Below, in pieces: positions 24,635-33,587 of a stretch of DNA of 64,000 nucleotides. The notes under the pieces are model-generated. The model searched no databases, was not told where the DNA came from, and saw nothing but the letters and a program-made list of their open reading frames with translations. Each line of letters starts with the position of its first letter. Position 1 is the first letter of the stretch. Source of the DNA: an uncultured Faecalitalea sp. (GTDB taxonomy: Bacteria; Bacillota_I; Bacilli_A; Erysipelotrichales; Erysipelotrichaceae); assembly GCA_946408025.1 (NCBI GenBank), contig CAMJQJ010000002.1:1-64000 (forward strand), read 5' to 3'. The position numbers and the translations under genes were made by a program.

Positions 24635-25234
24635 CTAGATGACTTTTTCCATAGATCGTTTGTCGATCCATTTGGGTTCAATCATTCCACCTGAGATTTC
24701 TTTTAAATCTTTGGAAATATCTTCTGTGCTTAAATAATGATAAATCACGTTTTCGGCATAATCTTTTAAACTGATATGAATTCCGTGCGTGGCAAAGTAA
24801 TGGTCCAATTTACCAATGAGTGAGTAATTAAACTCAATTTCATATTCATCAAACATCGTTTCTTCGACTAGTATGCTTTTATCCAAGGCTTCACTGACGC
24901 TGGAAGAATAGGCTCTGACCAATCCACCAGTTCCTAATTTAATGCCGCCAAAATAACGTACTACTACAACCAGGATATCTTGCATATCTTTTTGCATCAA
25001 AACATTTAGCATAGGATGACCAGCGGTTTGACTTGGTTCACCATCATCGTTAGAGCGCATGATAGAACCGATGATCATTGCGGTACAATGGTGTGTAGCG
25101 TTAGGGTGCAATTTTTTGATTTGACGAATATACTCTTTTGCCTCTTCCTCATCGCTTGTACGATGAAGGTAGGTGATGAATTTACTTTTTTTGATTTCTA
25201 TAGTGTTTTCAATATCAAATTGTATTTTCGGCAT
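24635..25234 (-). CDS. YigZ/IMPACT (UPF0029) family protein
   Basis: A 199-residue protein with the two-domain YigZ layout: an N-terminal UPF0029 domain (KKSKFITYLHRTSDEEEA, HPNATHHCTA, SNDDGEPSQTAGHPML, VVVVRYFGGIKLGTGGLVRAY) and a C-terminal ferredoxin-like DUF1949 domain. Members are related to eukaryotic IMPACT and may bind nucleic acid or translation factors; the bacterial role is not settled. It stands between oppositely oriented PAP2 and the small membrane gene. Confidence 0.9.
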   Translation of the reverse strand: MPKIQFDIENTIEIKKSKFITYLHRTSDEEEAKEYIRQIKKLHPNATHHCTAMIIGSIMRSNDDGEPSQTAGHPMLNVLMQKDMQDILVVVVRYFGGIKLGTGGLVRAYSSSVSEALDKSILVEETMFDEYEIEFNYSLIGKLDHYFATHGIHISLKDYAENVIYHYLSTEDISKDLKEISGGMIEPKWIDKRSMEKVI

Positions 25235-25320
25235 AGCTAAATCCTAGCTAATTTTTTTAGTTTCGTCAATCAATGTAATATTTCTTTGCCTTTTTAATTA
25301 ATCTTTCGTATAGTTGAGAT

Positions 25321-25872
25321 ATGAATATATTAAATTGGATAACAACTCTTGATATAGCTATTAATTACTGGATCCAGGAAAATTTAAGAAATGATTTTCT
25401 GACAGGATTTTTTACTTTTATTAGTTCTTTATCAAATTATGGATGGTTTTGGATATTGATCATCATTATTTTATTGATCAATAAAAAAACAAGAAAAATC
25501 GGCCTTATAGCGCTGCTATCTTTTTGTGTATGTGCATTGGTCGTTAATGTCTTTATGAAACCACTTTTTATGCGAACCAGGCCGTATGATTTAGTGGATT
25601 ATTTAATTTATATAGGACATAAGCCTTGGGATTATTCTTTTCCATCGGGTCATACTTCGGCTGCTTTTTCGGTTGCTTTGATATGTTTTTGGCAGTTGGA
25701 CAAAAAATACAGCTGGATTTTCGTGTTGATTGCGGCATTGATTGGATTTTCAAGAATATATTTAGGGGTTCATTATCCAAGTGATGTTTTAGGAGGTTTT
25801 TTAGTCGCCTTGATCATAAGTTATATCGTAAATAAGAACGGAAGTGAATATTATGGACATAATAGGAATTGA
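25321..25872 (+). CDS. PAP2 family phosphatase, membrane-bound
   Basis: A 183-residue integral membrane acid phosphatase with the three family motifs: KPLFMRTRP, PSGHTSAAFS and SRIYLGVHYPSDVLGG. Members dephosphorylate lipid phosphates such as undecaprenyl pyrophosphate (BacA-like recycling) or phosphatidic acid; substrate cannot be decided here. About five membrane segments are visible. The upstream ribosome site is weak. Its end overlaps the start of an Hsp70-like fragment by 20 bp. Confidence 0.9.
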   Translation: MNILNWITTLDIAINYWIQENLRNDFLTGFFTFISSLSNYGWFWILIIIILLINKKTRKIGLIALLSFCVCALVVNVFMKPLFMRTRPYDLVDYLIYIGHKPWDYSFPSGHTSAAFSVALICFWQLDKKYSWIFVLIAALIGFSRIYLGVHYPSDVLGGFLVALIISYIVNKNGSEYYGHNRN

Positions 25873-26357
25873 TCTAGGAACGACAAACAGTTTTTGTGTA
25901 ACGTATAGAGGTAATAAAGTAGAACTAATTCTCAATGCCTTCAACGAATTTTTGACTCCAAGTGCTGTCTGGATCAAAGATGATGAAGTGATCGTAGGAA
26001 AAATTGCCAGACAGAGACTTGTTAGTGATCCCGCACATACAGCTAGTCTTTTTAAACGTGCGATGGGTACAAATAAGCTTTACGAATTAGATAATAAAAT
26101 TTACCCCATCACAGCTTTCAAGCTTTGTAGTAAAACAATTGATCCATGATGCCGAACTATATGATACGGAAACAAAGACTGGTGTAAATTTAGAATATGA
26201 CGATGTAGTATTGGTTCAAAGAAAAGAAAAAACAACTTATTATTTAGGGCTAAATCAAGATGGAACATGGTATTTAAGCGATCCACAAGGAAATGTCCTT
26301 GAACAACTTGAAGAAGCACCTTCATTGTCAAATGATCTTGAAGTGGTAGAATACTAG
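25853..26357 (+). pseudogene. Decayed Hsp70/DnaK-family gene remnant
   Basis: From the ATG at 25853 the frame reads IIGIDLGTTNSFCVTYRG, the Hsp70 phosphate-1 motif, and continues with good similarity to the ATPase domain for about 90 residues (LTPSAVWIKDDEVIVGKIARQR, FKRAMGTNKLY). It then stops at 26149 after a shift. The next frame resumes with VVKQLIHDAELY, which is where Hsp70 continues, before turning into about 60 residues that do not resemble the family (LEYDDVVLVQRKEKTTYYLG...). A normal Hsp70 would need over 450 residues, so a frameshift plus a large deletion, or fusion to another fragment, is likely. It sits tightly between PAP2 and glyA. Confidence 0.75.
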
Positions 26358-26375
26358 AAAACAGGAGGAAAAAAC

Positions 26376-27602
26376 ATGAGAGATATTGAAATGTTTTCTA
26401 TTATAGATAAGGAAGCACAAAGGCAAAAACAAAATGTAGAGTTGATTGCAAGTGAAAACTTTGTCTCAAAAGAAGTAAGAGAAGCGCAGGGAAGTGTTTT
26501 AACTAATAAATATGCAGAAGGGTATCCAGGTAAACGATATTATGGTGGATGTATTTACGTGGATCAGGCTGAAAATTTGACACGCCAGCGAGCTAAAGAA
26601 CTATTTAAGGCAGAGCATGTGAATGTACAGCCTCATTCAGGTTCACAGGCCAACATGGCTGTTTATAATACCTTGTTGCAGCCAGGGGATGTTGTGCTGG
26701 GTATGGACCTAGCTGCTGGTGGACATCTGACACATGGACATCCTTTGAACTTTTCAGGTACGCTTTATAATTTTGTTGCATATAATGTAGATCGTGAAAC
26801 AGAATTGATTGATTATGACGCTCTTGAAGAACTGGCAATCAAAACACAACCTAAGTTGATCGTGGCTGGAGCAAGTGCTTATCCAAGAATCATCGATTTT
26901 AAAAGATTTAGTGAGATTGCCAAGAAAGTGAATGCTTATTTAATGGTAGATATGGCTCATATTGCAGGATTGGTGGCAACTGGTCTTCATCCAAGTCCAA
27001 TTCCATATGCTGATTTTGTAACTACAACAACCCATAAGACACTTCGTGGTCCTCGTGGAGGAATGGTTTTCTGTAAAGAAGAGTTTGCCAAAAAATTAGA
27101 CTCAAAAGTATTCCCGGGAATGCAGGGAGGCCCTTTAGAACATGTAATAGCAGCTAAAGGCGTTTGTTTATATGAGGCTGGTCAGCCTGAATTTAAATCA
27201 TACATGGAACAGACATTAAAAAATGTGCAAGTGATGTGTAAAGGATTTAAAGAAGCTGGTTTCCGTCTTGTTTCAGGTGGCAGTGATAATCACTTGTTGT
27301 TAGTGGATGTATTAGGCAGCATAGGTATGACTGGAAAAGAAGCAGAAAGATTATTGGATGTTGCTGGAATTACCTGCAACAAGAACACAATCCCATATGA
27401 TACGCAAAAGCCATTTATCACATCTGGAATTCGTTTAGGTGCAGCGGCTATGACCACAAGAGGATTTAAAGAAAAAGAATTTGAAAAAGTGACAGATCTT
27501 ATGATACAGGTCTTAAAATCAAAAGATGAGAAGTTTGCTGGTAAGATAAGAGAAGAGGTATTGAAACTCACTCAGGATCATCTAGCGGAGGCAATATTTT
27601 GA
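26376..27602 (+). CDS. glyA: Serine hydroxymethyltransferase
   Basis: PLP enzyme that converts serine and tetrahydrofolate to glycine and 5,10-methylene-THF, the main entry of one-carbon units. The 408-residue protein has [11 protein letters not shown] near the N-terminus, [10 protein letters not shown] and DMAHIAGL, and the PLP lysine in [21 protein letters not shown] precedes the ATG. It overlaps rlmH by 4 bp. Other folate genes in this window are folD, folC and folT, so product use is local in the broad sense. Confidence 0.97.
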   Translation: MRDIEMFSIIDKEAQRQKQNVELIASENFVSKEVREAQGSVLTNKYAEGYPGKRYYGGCIYVDQAENLTRQRAKELFKAEHVNVQPHSGSQANMAVYNTLLQPGDVVLGMDLAAGGHLTHGHPLNFSGTLYNFVAYNVDRETELIDYDALEELAIKTQPKLIVAGASAYPRIIDFKRFSEIAKKVNAYLMVDMAHIAGLVATGLHPSPIPYADFVTTTTHKTLRGPRGGMVFCKEEFAKKLDSKVFPGMQGGPLEHVIAAKGVCLYEAGQPEFKSYMEQTLKNVQVMCKGFKEAGFRLVSGGSDNHLLLVDVLGSIGMTGKEAERLLDVAGITCNKNTIPYDTQKPFITSGIRLGAAAMTTRGFKEKEFEKVTDLMIQVLKSKDEKFAGKIREEVLKLTQDHLAEAIF

Positions 27603-28072
27603 TTAAGATCATTGCCATCGGCAAGAACAAGGATAAAGCTCTAAAGCTACAGGAGGCTGAATATTTAAAAAGATTGTCGGCTTTCTGCAAATGTGAAGTA
27701 ATTGAAGTAAAAGATGAACCTAATGAACACGCTCAGCGTGAAAAAGAGGCACAGATCATTAAAGATAAAGAAGCTTCTAGAGTGTTGGAAAAAATCAAGG
27801 TCAATGATCTTGTTATCTTGTTAGATTTGCATGGTGAAATGTATACAAGCGAAAGTTTTGCGCAAAAACTGGATTCTTTGATGAGCACACAGTCAAACAT
27901 CGTGTTTGTAATTGCGGGATCTTTAGGGCCTTCGACCAGCTTGGTACAAAGAGCCAATTTGAGATGGAAATTATCAGACCTTACATTTACTCATTTAATG
28001 ACTCGTGTTTTGATTTTGGAACAGATTTATCGAGCTTTTATGATAAATAATAATCGTAACTATCACAAATAA
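27599..28072 (+). CDS. rlmH: 23S rRNA pseudouridine-1915 N3-methyltransferase RlmH
   Basis: SPOUT-class SAM methyltransferase that modifies the pseudouridine at position 1915 of 23S rRNA. The 157-residue length, [33 protein letters not shown] and the terminal YHK are diagnostic. The start is a TTG at 27599 that overlaps the glyA stop (TTGA); GGAGG at 27587-27591 is at the right distance and no other start gives the standard [10 protein letters not shown]-terminus. Coupled translation with glyA is likely. Confidence 0.93.
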   Translation: MIKIIAIGKNKDKALKLQEAEYLKRLSAFCKCEVIEVKDEPNEHAQREKEAQIIKDKEASRVLEKIKVNDLVILLDLHGEMYTSESFAQKLDSLMSTQSNIVFVIAGSLGPSTSLVQRANLRWKLSDLTFTHLMTRVLILEQIYRAFMINNNRNYHK

Positions 28073-28092
28073 CAGGCATTATGCCTGTTTTT
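28071..28092 (+). terminator. Terminator after rlmH
   Basis: CAGGCAT and ATGCCTG form a compact hairpin followed by TTTTT. Confidence 0.8.
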
Positions 28093-28198
28093 ATATTAGA
28101 AAAACTTTACAACATGGCGAAATAATGCCCTTGTGAAAAAGAACCTGCGGCTATATAATATTTTCACTACAGTATTTAAAAACAACAAAGGGGAAAAT

Positions 28199-28885
28199 AT
28201 GAAGTTAGCTATAGTGTGTGATCATTTTGTATTTTTGAAAAAACTGTTACGGGTTATTGAGAAAAAGTATTCGATTGCCGATATAGATGTATTTGAAGAT
28301 TTGATAGGATATCAAAATTGTGGTCTTTATCATGATGCTTTATTAGCTGATATCGATACGATAGGATTAGAGGGTCTAAAATGTATAAATTCACATCCTC
28401 AGCCTTTTACGTATGTCGTTTATCTGGCAATGAATCGTAATTATATGGAAGATGCTTATGGTGTGAATGTTCTTGGCTATGTATTAAAGAATCAAATTGA
28501 AGACAAGATTTATCTGAAGCTGGAAAAAATAAGAAATTTGATGCAGATACATAAGATCTATGAGTTAAAGAGCGAGCGTCAATTGATTCGAGTTCCTGAA
28601 TGCAAGATGTTGTATTGTTATTTAGAGGATGGGTTTATGTATCTTGTATTGGAGCAGGATAAGAAGATTAGTCTTTCTTATCGGACTTTGATTGAGTTAA
28701 AAAATGTTCTATCTTCTCAATTTTGGCGTATTAATCGTAACTGTATCGTGAATAAAGATAAGATCATTTCGATTGATCATGCTAAACATGAAATAACACT
28801 GCTAAATGGTCAGAGTTTCCATGTTTCCAGAAGAGAATGGGTTCAGTTTAAAAAAACAAATCATATAACTCTTGACGAGCATTGA
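28199..28885 (+). CDS. LytTR-type DNA-binding response regulator-like protein, orphan
   Basis: A 228-residue protein with a receiver-like N-terminal half (about residues 1-120; candidate phosphoacceptor Asp51 in LLADIDTIG, Lys in GYVLKNQ, but only one acidic residue, Asp8, where two are usual). A C-terminal LytTR domain follows (about 125-225; FWRINRNCIVNKDKIISID, LLNGQSFHVSRR). LytTR proteins of this form often regulate virulence, bacteriocin or competence genes with a membrane histidine kinase. No kinase gene is adjacent. The ATG at 28199 follows AAAGGGGA; the frame is open further upstream without a ribosome site. Confidence 0.85.
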   Translation: MKLAIVCDHFVFLKKLLRVIEKKYSIADIDVFEDLIGYQNCGLYHDALLADIDTIGLEGLKCINSHPQPFTYVVYLAMNRNYMEDAYGVNVLGYVLKNQIEDKIYLKLEKIRNLMQIHKIYELKSERQLIRVPECKMLYCYLEDGFMYLVLEQDKKISLSYRTLIELKNVLSSQFWRINRNCIVNKDKIISIDHAKHEITLLNGQSFHVSRREWVQFKKTNHITLDEH

Positions 28886-28899
28886 TGAATGCTCGTTTT
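28876..28899 (+). terminator. Terminator overlapping the end of the LytTR gene
   Basis: CGAGCATT (28876-28883) pairs with AATGCTCG (28888-28895), then TTTT; the stop codon lies inside the hairpin. Confidence 0.75.
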
Positions 28900-28959
28900 A
28901 ATATTGATGAAATATGCAGATATAAGTGTTAAACTTTGATAAAATTGCTTGTGAAAAAC

Positions 28960-28988
28960 TAGTCAATAAAAATGTGTAGTGTTATAAT
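28960..28988 (+). promoter_or_regulatory. Promoter of pgk-tpiA
   Basis: A consensus TATAAT at 28983-28988 lies 33 bp before pgk. The matching -35 (TAGTCA at 28960-28965, 17-bp spacer) is weak. Confidence 0.45.
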
Positions 28989-29021
28989 AAGTGTGCGTAA
29001 AAAACAATAGGAGGAATTTAA

Positions 29022-30206
29022 ATGGCTAAAAGAACTGTAAAAGACCTTGATGTTGCCGGTAAAAAGGTCATCGTACGTTGCGATTTTAACGTACCTAGAA
29101 AAGATGGAGTAATTACAGATGACAACCGTATTGTTATGGCTTTGCCAACAATTAAATACTTGGTTGAAAATAAGGCGAAAGTTGTTCTTATGTCTCACCT
29201 TGGAAAAGTAAAGACAGAAGAAGACAAAGCTAAAAACAACTTGGAGTGTGTAGCTGTACGTTTACAGGAATTACTTCCTGAAACAAAAGTTTCTTTCTGC
29301 CCTGTTACACGTGGACCAGAATTGGAAGAAGCAGTTAACGCATTAAATGAAGGAGAAATCGTTTTAATGCAGAATACACGTTATGAAAAAGGTGAAAGCA
29401 AAAACGATCCTGAATTAGGTGCTTACTGGGCTAGCCTTGGTGAAGTATTCGTAGAAGATGCATTTGGTTCTGTACACCGTGCTCATGCTTCTACAGTTGG
29501 TATTCCAACAAATATCAAAGAAAACGGTCTTGGTTTCTTGGTAGAAAAAGAAGTAACAATGTTAGGGAAAGCTGTTGATGAACCAGCTCATCCATTTGTT
29601 GCGATCATTGGTGGTTCAAAAGTTTCCAGCAAGATCGATGTTATCGATAACTTGTTGAAGAAAGCTGATAAAGTTATCATCGGTGGTGGAATGGCTTACA
29701 CATTCATGAAAGCAAAAGGTGGGTCTATCGGTACATCTTTGGTAGAAGATGACAAATTAGATCTTGCAAAAGAATACTTAGAAAAAGCTGGCGATAAATT
29801 AGTATTGCCTGTAGACAATGTTTGCGCAGATGCATTCAGTGAAGAAGCTAATACTCAGGTTTGCAAATCTGGTGAAATTCCTGAAGGATGGATGGGTCTA
29901 GATATTGGTCCTGCTTCTGTTGAATTGTTCAAAGAAACATTGGCTGGTGCTAAAACAGTTGTATGGAATGGCCCAATGGGTGTATTCGAAATGAAGAAAT
30001 TCGCTAAAGGTACTGAATTAGTTTGCCAGGCTATTTCAGAACTTCCTGATGCAATCACTGTAATCGGTGGTGGTGATTCAGCTGCTGCTGCTAAACAATT
30101 AGGATATGCTGATAAGTTCTCTCACGTATCAACTGGTGGAGGAGCTTCATTAGAATATATGGAAGGTAAGACATTACCTGGTATCGCAATCATCAGCGAG
30201 AAATAA
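29022..30206 (+). CDS. pgk: Phosphoglycerate kinase
   Basis: Glycolytic enzyme that makes ATP from 1,3-bisphosphoglycerate. The 394-residue protein has RCDFNVPRK near the N-terminus, [42 protein letters not shown] and [16 protein letters not shown] precedes the ATG. It is followed 14 bp later by tpiA; gapA is not adjacent. Codon use looks optimised (GCT, GGT, GAA), as expected for a highly expressed gene. Confidence 0.97.
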   Translation: MAKRTVKDLDVAGKKVIVRCDFNVPRKDGVITDDNRIVMALPTIKYLVENKAKVVLMSHLGKVKTEEDKAKNNLECVAVRLQELLPETKVSFCPVTRGPELEEAVNALNEGEIVLMQNTRYEKGESKNDPELGAYWASLGEVFVEDAFGSVHRAHASTVGIPTNIKENGLGFLVEKEVTMLGKAVDEPAHPFVAIIGGSKVSSKIDVIDNLLKKADKVIIGGGMAYTFMKAKGGSIGTSLVEDDKLDLAKEYLEKAGDKLVLPVDNVCADAFSEEANTQVCKSGEIPEGWMGLDIGPASVELFKETLAGAKTVVWNGPMGVFEMKKFAKGTELVCQAISELPDAITVIGGGDSAAAAKQLGYADKFSHVSTGGGASLEYMEGKTLPGIAIISEK

Positions 30207-30220
30207 GGAGATAACGAATT

Positions 30221-30967
30221 ATGAGAAAACCAATTATTGTTGGAAACTGGAAAATGAATAAAAACAACGCAGAAACAAAAGCTTTCTTTGAAGCTGTTGA
30301 TGCTGTTGCTGCTAGCGAAAATGCTACATACGGAATCGGATGCCCATTTACAGATTTAAGAACAGCTCAGGACAATGCTAAAAATTTGATTGTTGCTGCT
30401 GAAAACTGCCACTGGGAAGATTCAGGAGCATTCACAGGTGAAGTAAGTGTTCCTATGTTAGAAGAAATCGGAATCAAATACTGCATTATCGGTCATTCTG
30501 AACGTCGTCAGATGTTTGGTGATACTGATGAAACAGTTAACAAAAAAGCTAAACGCTTATTAAAGGCTGGTATCACACCAATTCTTTGTATCGGTGAAAC
30601 AGAAGCTCAGTATGATGCAGGTGAAACTGAAAAAGTTATCCGTGATCAGTTAACTGGATCATTGGCTGACCTTTGCGCTAAATGTGTAGGCAGCATGGTT
30701 ATTGCTTATGAACCAATCTGGGCTATTGGTACTGGTAAATCAGCTACAAAAGAAGATGCTCAGAAATGCTGTGCTATCGTTCGTGATCAGGTAAAAGTTA
30801 TGTACGGTGAAGAAGCTGCTGAAAACGTACGTGTTCAGTATGGTGGAAGTGTTAAACCAGAGAACATCGTTGAATACATGGCTTGCCCAGATATCGATGG
30901 TGCATTAATTGGTGGAGCTAGTTTGAAAGAAGCAAGCTTTATCGATATTATTGAAAAAACTAAATAG
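30221..30967 (+). CDS. tpiA: Triosephosphate isomerase
   Basis: Interconverts dihydroxyacetone phosphate and glyceraldehyde 3-phosphate. Catalytic Lys11 (GNWKMN), His92 (IIGHSERR) and Glu164 (AYEPIWAIGTG) are all present. The phosphate loop YGGSVKPENI and the C-terminal GALIGGASL are standard. The 248-residue length is typical. AAGGAGAT lies 7 bases before the ATG, and the gene is co-transcribed with pgk. Confidence 0.97.
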   Translation: MRKPIIVGNWKMNKNNAETKAFFEAVDAVAASENATYGIGCPFTDLRTAQDNAKNLIVAAENCHWEDSGAFTGEVSVPMLEEIGIKYCIIGHSERRQMFGDTDETVNKKAKRLLKAGITPILCIGETEAQYDAGETEKVIRDQLTGSLADLCAKCVGSMVIAYEPIWAIGTGKSATKEDAQKCCAIVRDQVKVMYGEEAAENVRVQYGGSVKPENIVEYMACPDIDGALIGGASLKEASFIDIIEKTK

Positions 30968-30986
30968 TTTTTAAAAAAGATTTCCT

Positions 30987-31038
30987 TAAAAAGTACAAAC
31001 AATCTTTTGTTTAAAGGTTGAATGTACTTTTTTTTTGT
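30987..31038 (+). terminator. Terminator after tpiA
   Basis: A long hairpin: AAAAGTACA pairs with TGTACTTTT and an inner CAATCTTT pairs with AAAGGTTG, followed by a run of T. Confidence 0.88.
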
Positions 31039-31083
31039 GTTAAAGTATTTTTGAATCATCGGATATTAATAGGGGGAATAGCT

Positions 31084-32106
31084 ATGAATTATATTGAAAA
31101 CAATGGTAAAAAAGTAGCAGCCGTACTTTGTGTAGCATCTTGTTTCCCAGTTGTTGCAACTGTATACGCAATGGAAACAGAACCAGGTTGGCATGGCGAT
31201 AAGTATATTAAAGAAGATGCTACCGTAGCAAAAGGTTGGGAAGAAATCGAAGGAAAGAGTTATTATTTTTCTGAAGATGACGGAACAATTGAAAAAGAAA
31301 CTACACAGAAAGCGGTAGTTGCTAGTGTTTCTTCTAACATTTCGGGGGATGTTCAGGAAACAGTAGCAAACGTTGCAAAAGAAGCCGTTGTAAAAGAAGT
31401 AGAAAAACAAGAAGAAGAGAAGAATACACAGGAAGTTGTTGAAACTCCAGTGGATAATAGTACAGATGTACAGGCTCCTGCTGAAGAAACTCCAGTGGAA
31501 CCAGTTGTTCCGGAAACACCAGTGGAAGAACCTAGTACACCAGAAACTCCAGCAGAACCAACAGCACCGGTTGAACCTGAAACTCCAGTGGAACCAGTTG
31601 TTCCGGAAACACCAGAAGAAGAACCTAGTACACCAGAAACTCCAGCAGAACCAACAACACCAGTTGAACCTGAAGTTCCAAGTACTCCAGAAACTCCTAC
31701 TACACCAGAAGAACCGGTAGTACCAGAAACACCAACAGAACCAACTACACCAACAAACCCTTATGCCGATCTAAATGCGCGTATTGCTGCTGCAGCACAG
31801 ACATTAGTAGGGGTTACAGATGGACAATGGTGTACACAAGTTGTTCAACAAGCTCTTGCATTAGCTGGTGTATCAGATGCTTATCAGTTATGGCCAGATC
31901 AGTATGCTGGTACATATGGATACTATACTAACGATCCTCAACCGGGTAACTTGATTTACTATAATAACGGAGGACGTGGTGTCGATCATATCGCTATCTA
32001 TATTGGAAACGGTTTAGCCGTGCATGGAAACTACAATGGACGTACAGTAATTGAATCTGTATATATTCCAGGTGGTGCTCCACAGTTTATCCAAGTATGT
32101 CGTTAA
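31084..32106 (+). CDS. Secreted NlpC/P60- or CHAP-like peptidoglycan hydrolase with proline-rich linker
   Basis: A 340-residue secreted protein. A signal peptide (about residues 1-31) ends near VYAMETE. The segment GWEEIEGKSYYFSEDDGT resembles a single cell-wall-binding repeat. A long Pro/Glu/Thr linker (about 115-230) contains two 31-residue repeats, and the C-terminal domain (about 235-340) has a candidate catalytic Cys in GQWCTQVV, His in GVDHIAIYIGNG and a second His in AVHGNYNG, the order seen in NlpC/P60-type amidases. Likely role: remodelling of the wall. The ATG at 31084 follows AGGGGGAA; the upstream extension lacks support. Confidence 0.8.
   Translation: MNYIENNGKKVAAVLCVASCFPVVATVYAMETEPGWHGDKYIKEDATVAKGWEEIEGKSYYFSEDDGTIEKETTQKAVVASVSSNISGDVQETVANVAKEAVVKEVEKQEEEKNTQEVVETPVDNSTDVQAPAEETPVEPVVPETPVEEPSTPETPAEPTAPVEPETPVEPVVPETPEEEPSTPETPAEPTTPVEPEVPSTPETPTTPEEPVVPETPTEPTTPTNPYADLNARIAAAAQTLVGVTDGQWCTQVVQQALALAGVSDAYQLWPDQYAGTYGYYTNDPQPGNLIYYNNGGRGVDHIAIYIGNGLAVHGNYNGRTVIESVYIPGGAPQFIQVCR
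31486..31671 (+). repeat. Two tandem 93-bp repeats encoding a proline-rich linker
   Basis: 31486-31578 and 31579-31671 are nearly identical 93-bp units, each coding 31 residues of the type ETPVEPVVPETP. They keep the frame, so copy number can change without breaking the gene. Confidence 0.9.
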
Positions 32107-32134
32107 GCTTGACTTTATAGTCAGGCTTTTTTTA
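32105..32134 (+). terminator. Terminator after the peptidoglycan hydrolase gene
   Basis: AAGCTTGACT (32105-32114), loop TTAT, AGTCAGGCTT (32119-32128), then T run. The stem starts within the stop codon. Confidence 0.88.
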
Positions 32135-32147
32135 AAGGAGAAAAGTT

Positions 32148-32660
32148 ATGAATCGAGCGTATGAAAATATCATTGAAAGAAGAAGTTGTAAATCTTATAA
32201 GGAACAAAACGTTCCAAGAGATGTATTAGAAAAAATCGTAGAAGCAGGACAAATGGCACCGAGTGGTATGAATCGCCAGGCATATGCTTTTGTTGTAGTT
32301 CAAGATAAGAAAATGATGGATACGATTTCTAAATTAAATGCATCCATCATGCAAGCTGATACAGATCCTTTTTATCATGCGGATTGTGTGATCATTGTAT
32401 TTGGGAAAAAAGATGTACGTACACATGTTTACGATGGTTCCTTAGCTATGGAAAATTTGATGCTGGCAGCCAATGCTTTGGGTGTATCCAGCTGTTGGAT
32501 CCATCGTGCCAAAGAAGTGTTTGAAACTGAAGAAGGTAAAGAATTATTGAAAAAATGGGGCTTGGAAGAATATGAAGGAATTGGTAATTGTATTCTAGGT
32601 TATTCTGATGGTGAAACGACTCCAAGAAAACCACGTACATCTAAAGTCGTTTGGGAGTAA
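32148..32660 (+). CDS. Nitroreductase family protein
   Basis: A 170-residue FMN-dependent oxidoreductase of the nitroreductase fold. It opens with [16 protein letters not shown], which supplies the FMN-phosphate Arg/Ser contacts, and has [38 protein letters not shown] and ILGYSDGE. Substrates in this family include nitroaromatics, quinones and flavins; the true one is unknown. AAAGGAG precedes the ATG. ispF follows after only 4 bp, so the two are probably transcribed together, along with the dtd-folD-ychF series. Confidence 0.9.
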   Translation: MNRAYENIIERRSCKSYKEQNVPRDVLEKIVEAGQMAPSGMNRQAYAFVVVQDKKMMDTISKLNASIMQADTDPFYHADCVIIVFGKKDVRTHVYDGSLAMENLMLAANALGVSSCWIHRAKEVFETEEGKELLKKWGLEEYEGIGNCILGYSDGETTPRKPRTSKVVWE

Positions 32661-32664
32661 AGAT

Positions 32665-33138
32665 ATGCGTATAGGGCAGGCAGTAGATATCCACCAGCTA
32701 TGTAATGGAAGAGATTTAATACTAGGTGGAGTTAAGATTGAACATGAAAAAGGTTTATTGGGCCATTCCGATGCGGATGTTTTGACCCATGCAATCATGG
32801 AAAGTATTTTAGGTGCTTTGACTTTAGGAGATTTGGGAAAGCATTTTCCAGACACAGATCCAAAGTATAAAGGCGTTTCTAGTATGATATTGTTAGAACA
32901 TGTATATCATTTAATGGATGAAAAAGGCTATAAGATTGGCAATATAGATTCAACTATATTGGCTGAAAAGCCTAAGATGGCACCTCATATTCAAAATATG
33001 CGAGAAAATATCGCGTCTATTCTACATTGTGATGTAGATAAAATATCAATTAAGGCAACTCGTGGAGAAAAGCTTGGCTTTGTAGGAAATGAAGAAGGGA
33101 TCCTCTCTATGTCAGTCTGCCTGTTGGAGGAAAAATAA
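32665..33138 (+). CDS. ispF: 2-C-methyl-D-erythritol 2,4-cyclodiphosphate synthase
   Basis: Enzyme of the MEP isoprenoid pathway. The 157-residue protein has the zinc ligands in AVDIHQL and [11 protein letters not shown], the [10 protein letters not shown] loop, and [10 protein letters not shown]. The usual KATTTE before LGFxG reads [12 protein letters not shown] here, with two changed residues in the phosphate-binding loop. The ATG at 32665 gives the canonical [10 protein letters not shown] start; the frame runs back into the nitroreductase gene. ispD is not adjacent. The stop overlaps dtd by one base. Confidence 0.93.
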   Translation: MRIGQAVDIHQLCNGRDLILGGVKIEHEKGLLGHSDADVLTHAIMESILGALTLGDLGKHFPDTDPKYKGVSSMILLEHVYHLMDEKGYKIGNIDSTILAEKPKMAPHIQNMRENIASILHCDVDKISIKATRGEKLGFVGNEEGILSMSVCLLEEK

Positions 33139-33587
33139 TGCGAGTTGTTTTACAAAGAGTTAGTTATGCTTCTTGTACAGTGGATAGCATAGTTACAGGA
33201 AAAGTTGAAAATGGATATTTAGCTTTGGTAGGTTTTTGCCAAGATGATACGTTTGAAATTGTGGATAAAATGATTCAAAAAATCATAAAGCTTCGTGTGT
33301 TCTCGGATGAACAGGGGAAAATGAATTTATCTTTAAAAGATATTTCTGGTTCTGTTTTATCAATCAGTCAATTTACTCTATACGCAAATGCTAAGAAGGG
33401 CAATCGGCCAAGTTTTACTGATGCCGCTGGACATGATATTGCGATACCACTATATGAGTATTTTAATAAACAGCTTGAAAAAGAAATCCATGTTGAAACG
33501 GGAGTTTTTGGAGCTGATATGAAAATTGAATTATTAAATGATGGACCAGTTACAATTGTATTAGATAGTAAGGAGCTATTTGGATGA
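33138..33587 (+). CDS. dtd: D-aminoacyl-tRNA deacylase
   Basis: Hydrolyses D-amino acids and glycine mischarged on tRNA. The 149-residue length and motifs are standard: [16 protein letters not shown] at the start, LSISQFTLYA in the middle (active-site SQFTL) and NDGPVTIVLDS at the end (GPVT, where Thr is catalytic). The ribosome site GGAGG at 33126-33130 lies within the ispF end. It overlaps folD by 4 bp, implying coupling. Confidence 0.96.
   Translation: MRVVLQRVSYASCTVDSIVTGKVENGYLALVGFCQDDTFEIVDKMIQKIIKLRVFSDEQGKMNLSLKDISGSVLSISQFTLYANAKKGNRPSFTDAAGHDIAIPLYEYFNKQLEKEIHVETGVFGADMKIELLNDGPVTIVLDSKELFG

Noticed and set aside
26139-26357. Separate small gene after the Hsp70 fragment
   Set aside because: Its first residues continue the Hsp70 domain in a shifted frame, so it is better read as part of the same broken gene.
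31486-31740. Tandem repeats considered as a possible CRISPR array
   Set aside because: The repeats are long, adjacent and without unique spacers, and they translate in frame as a proline-rich linker.
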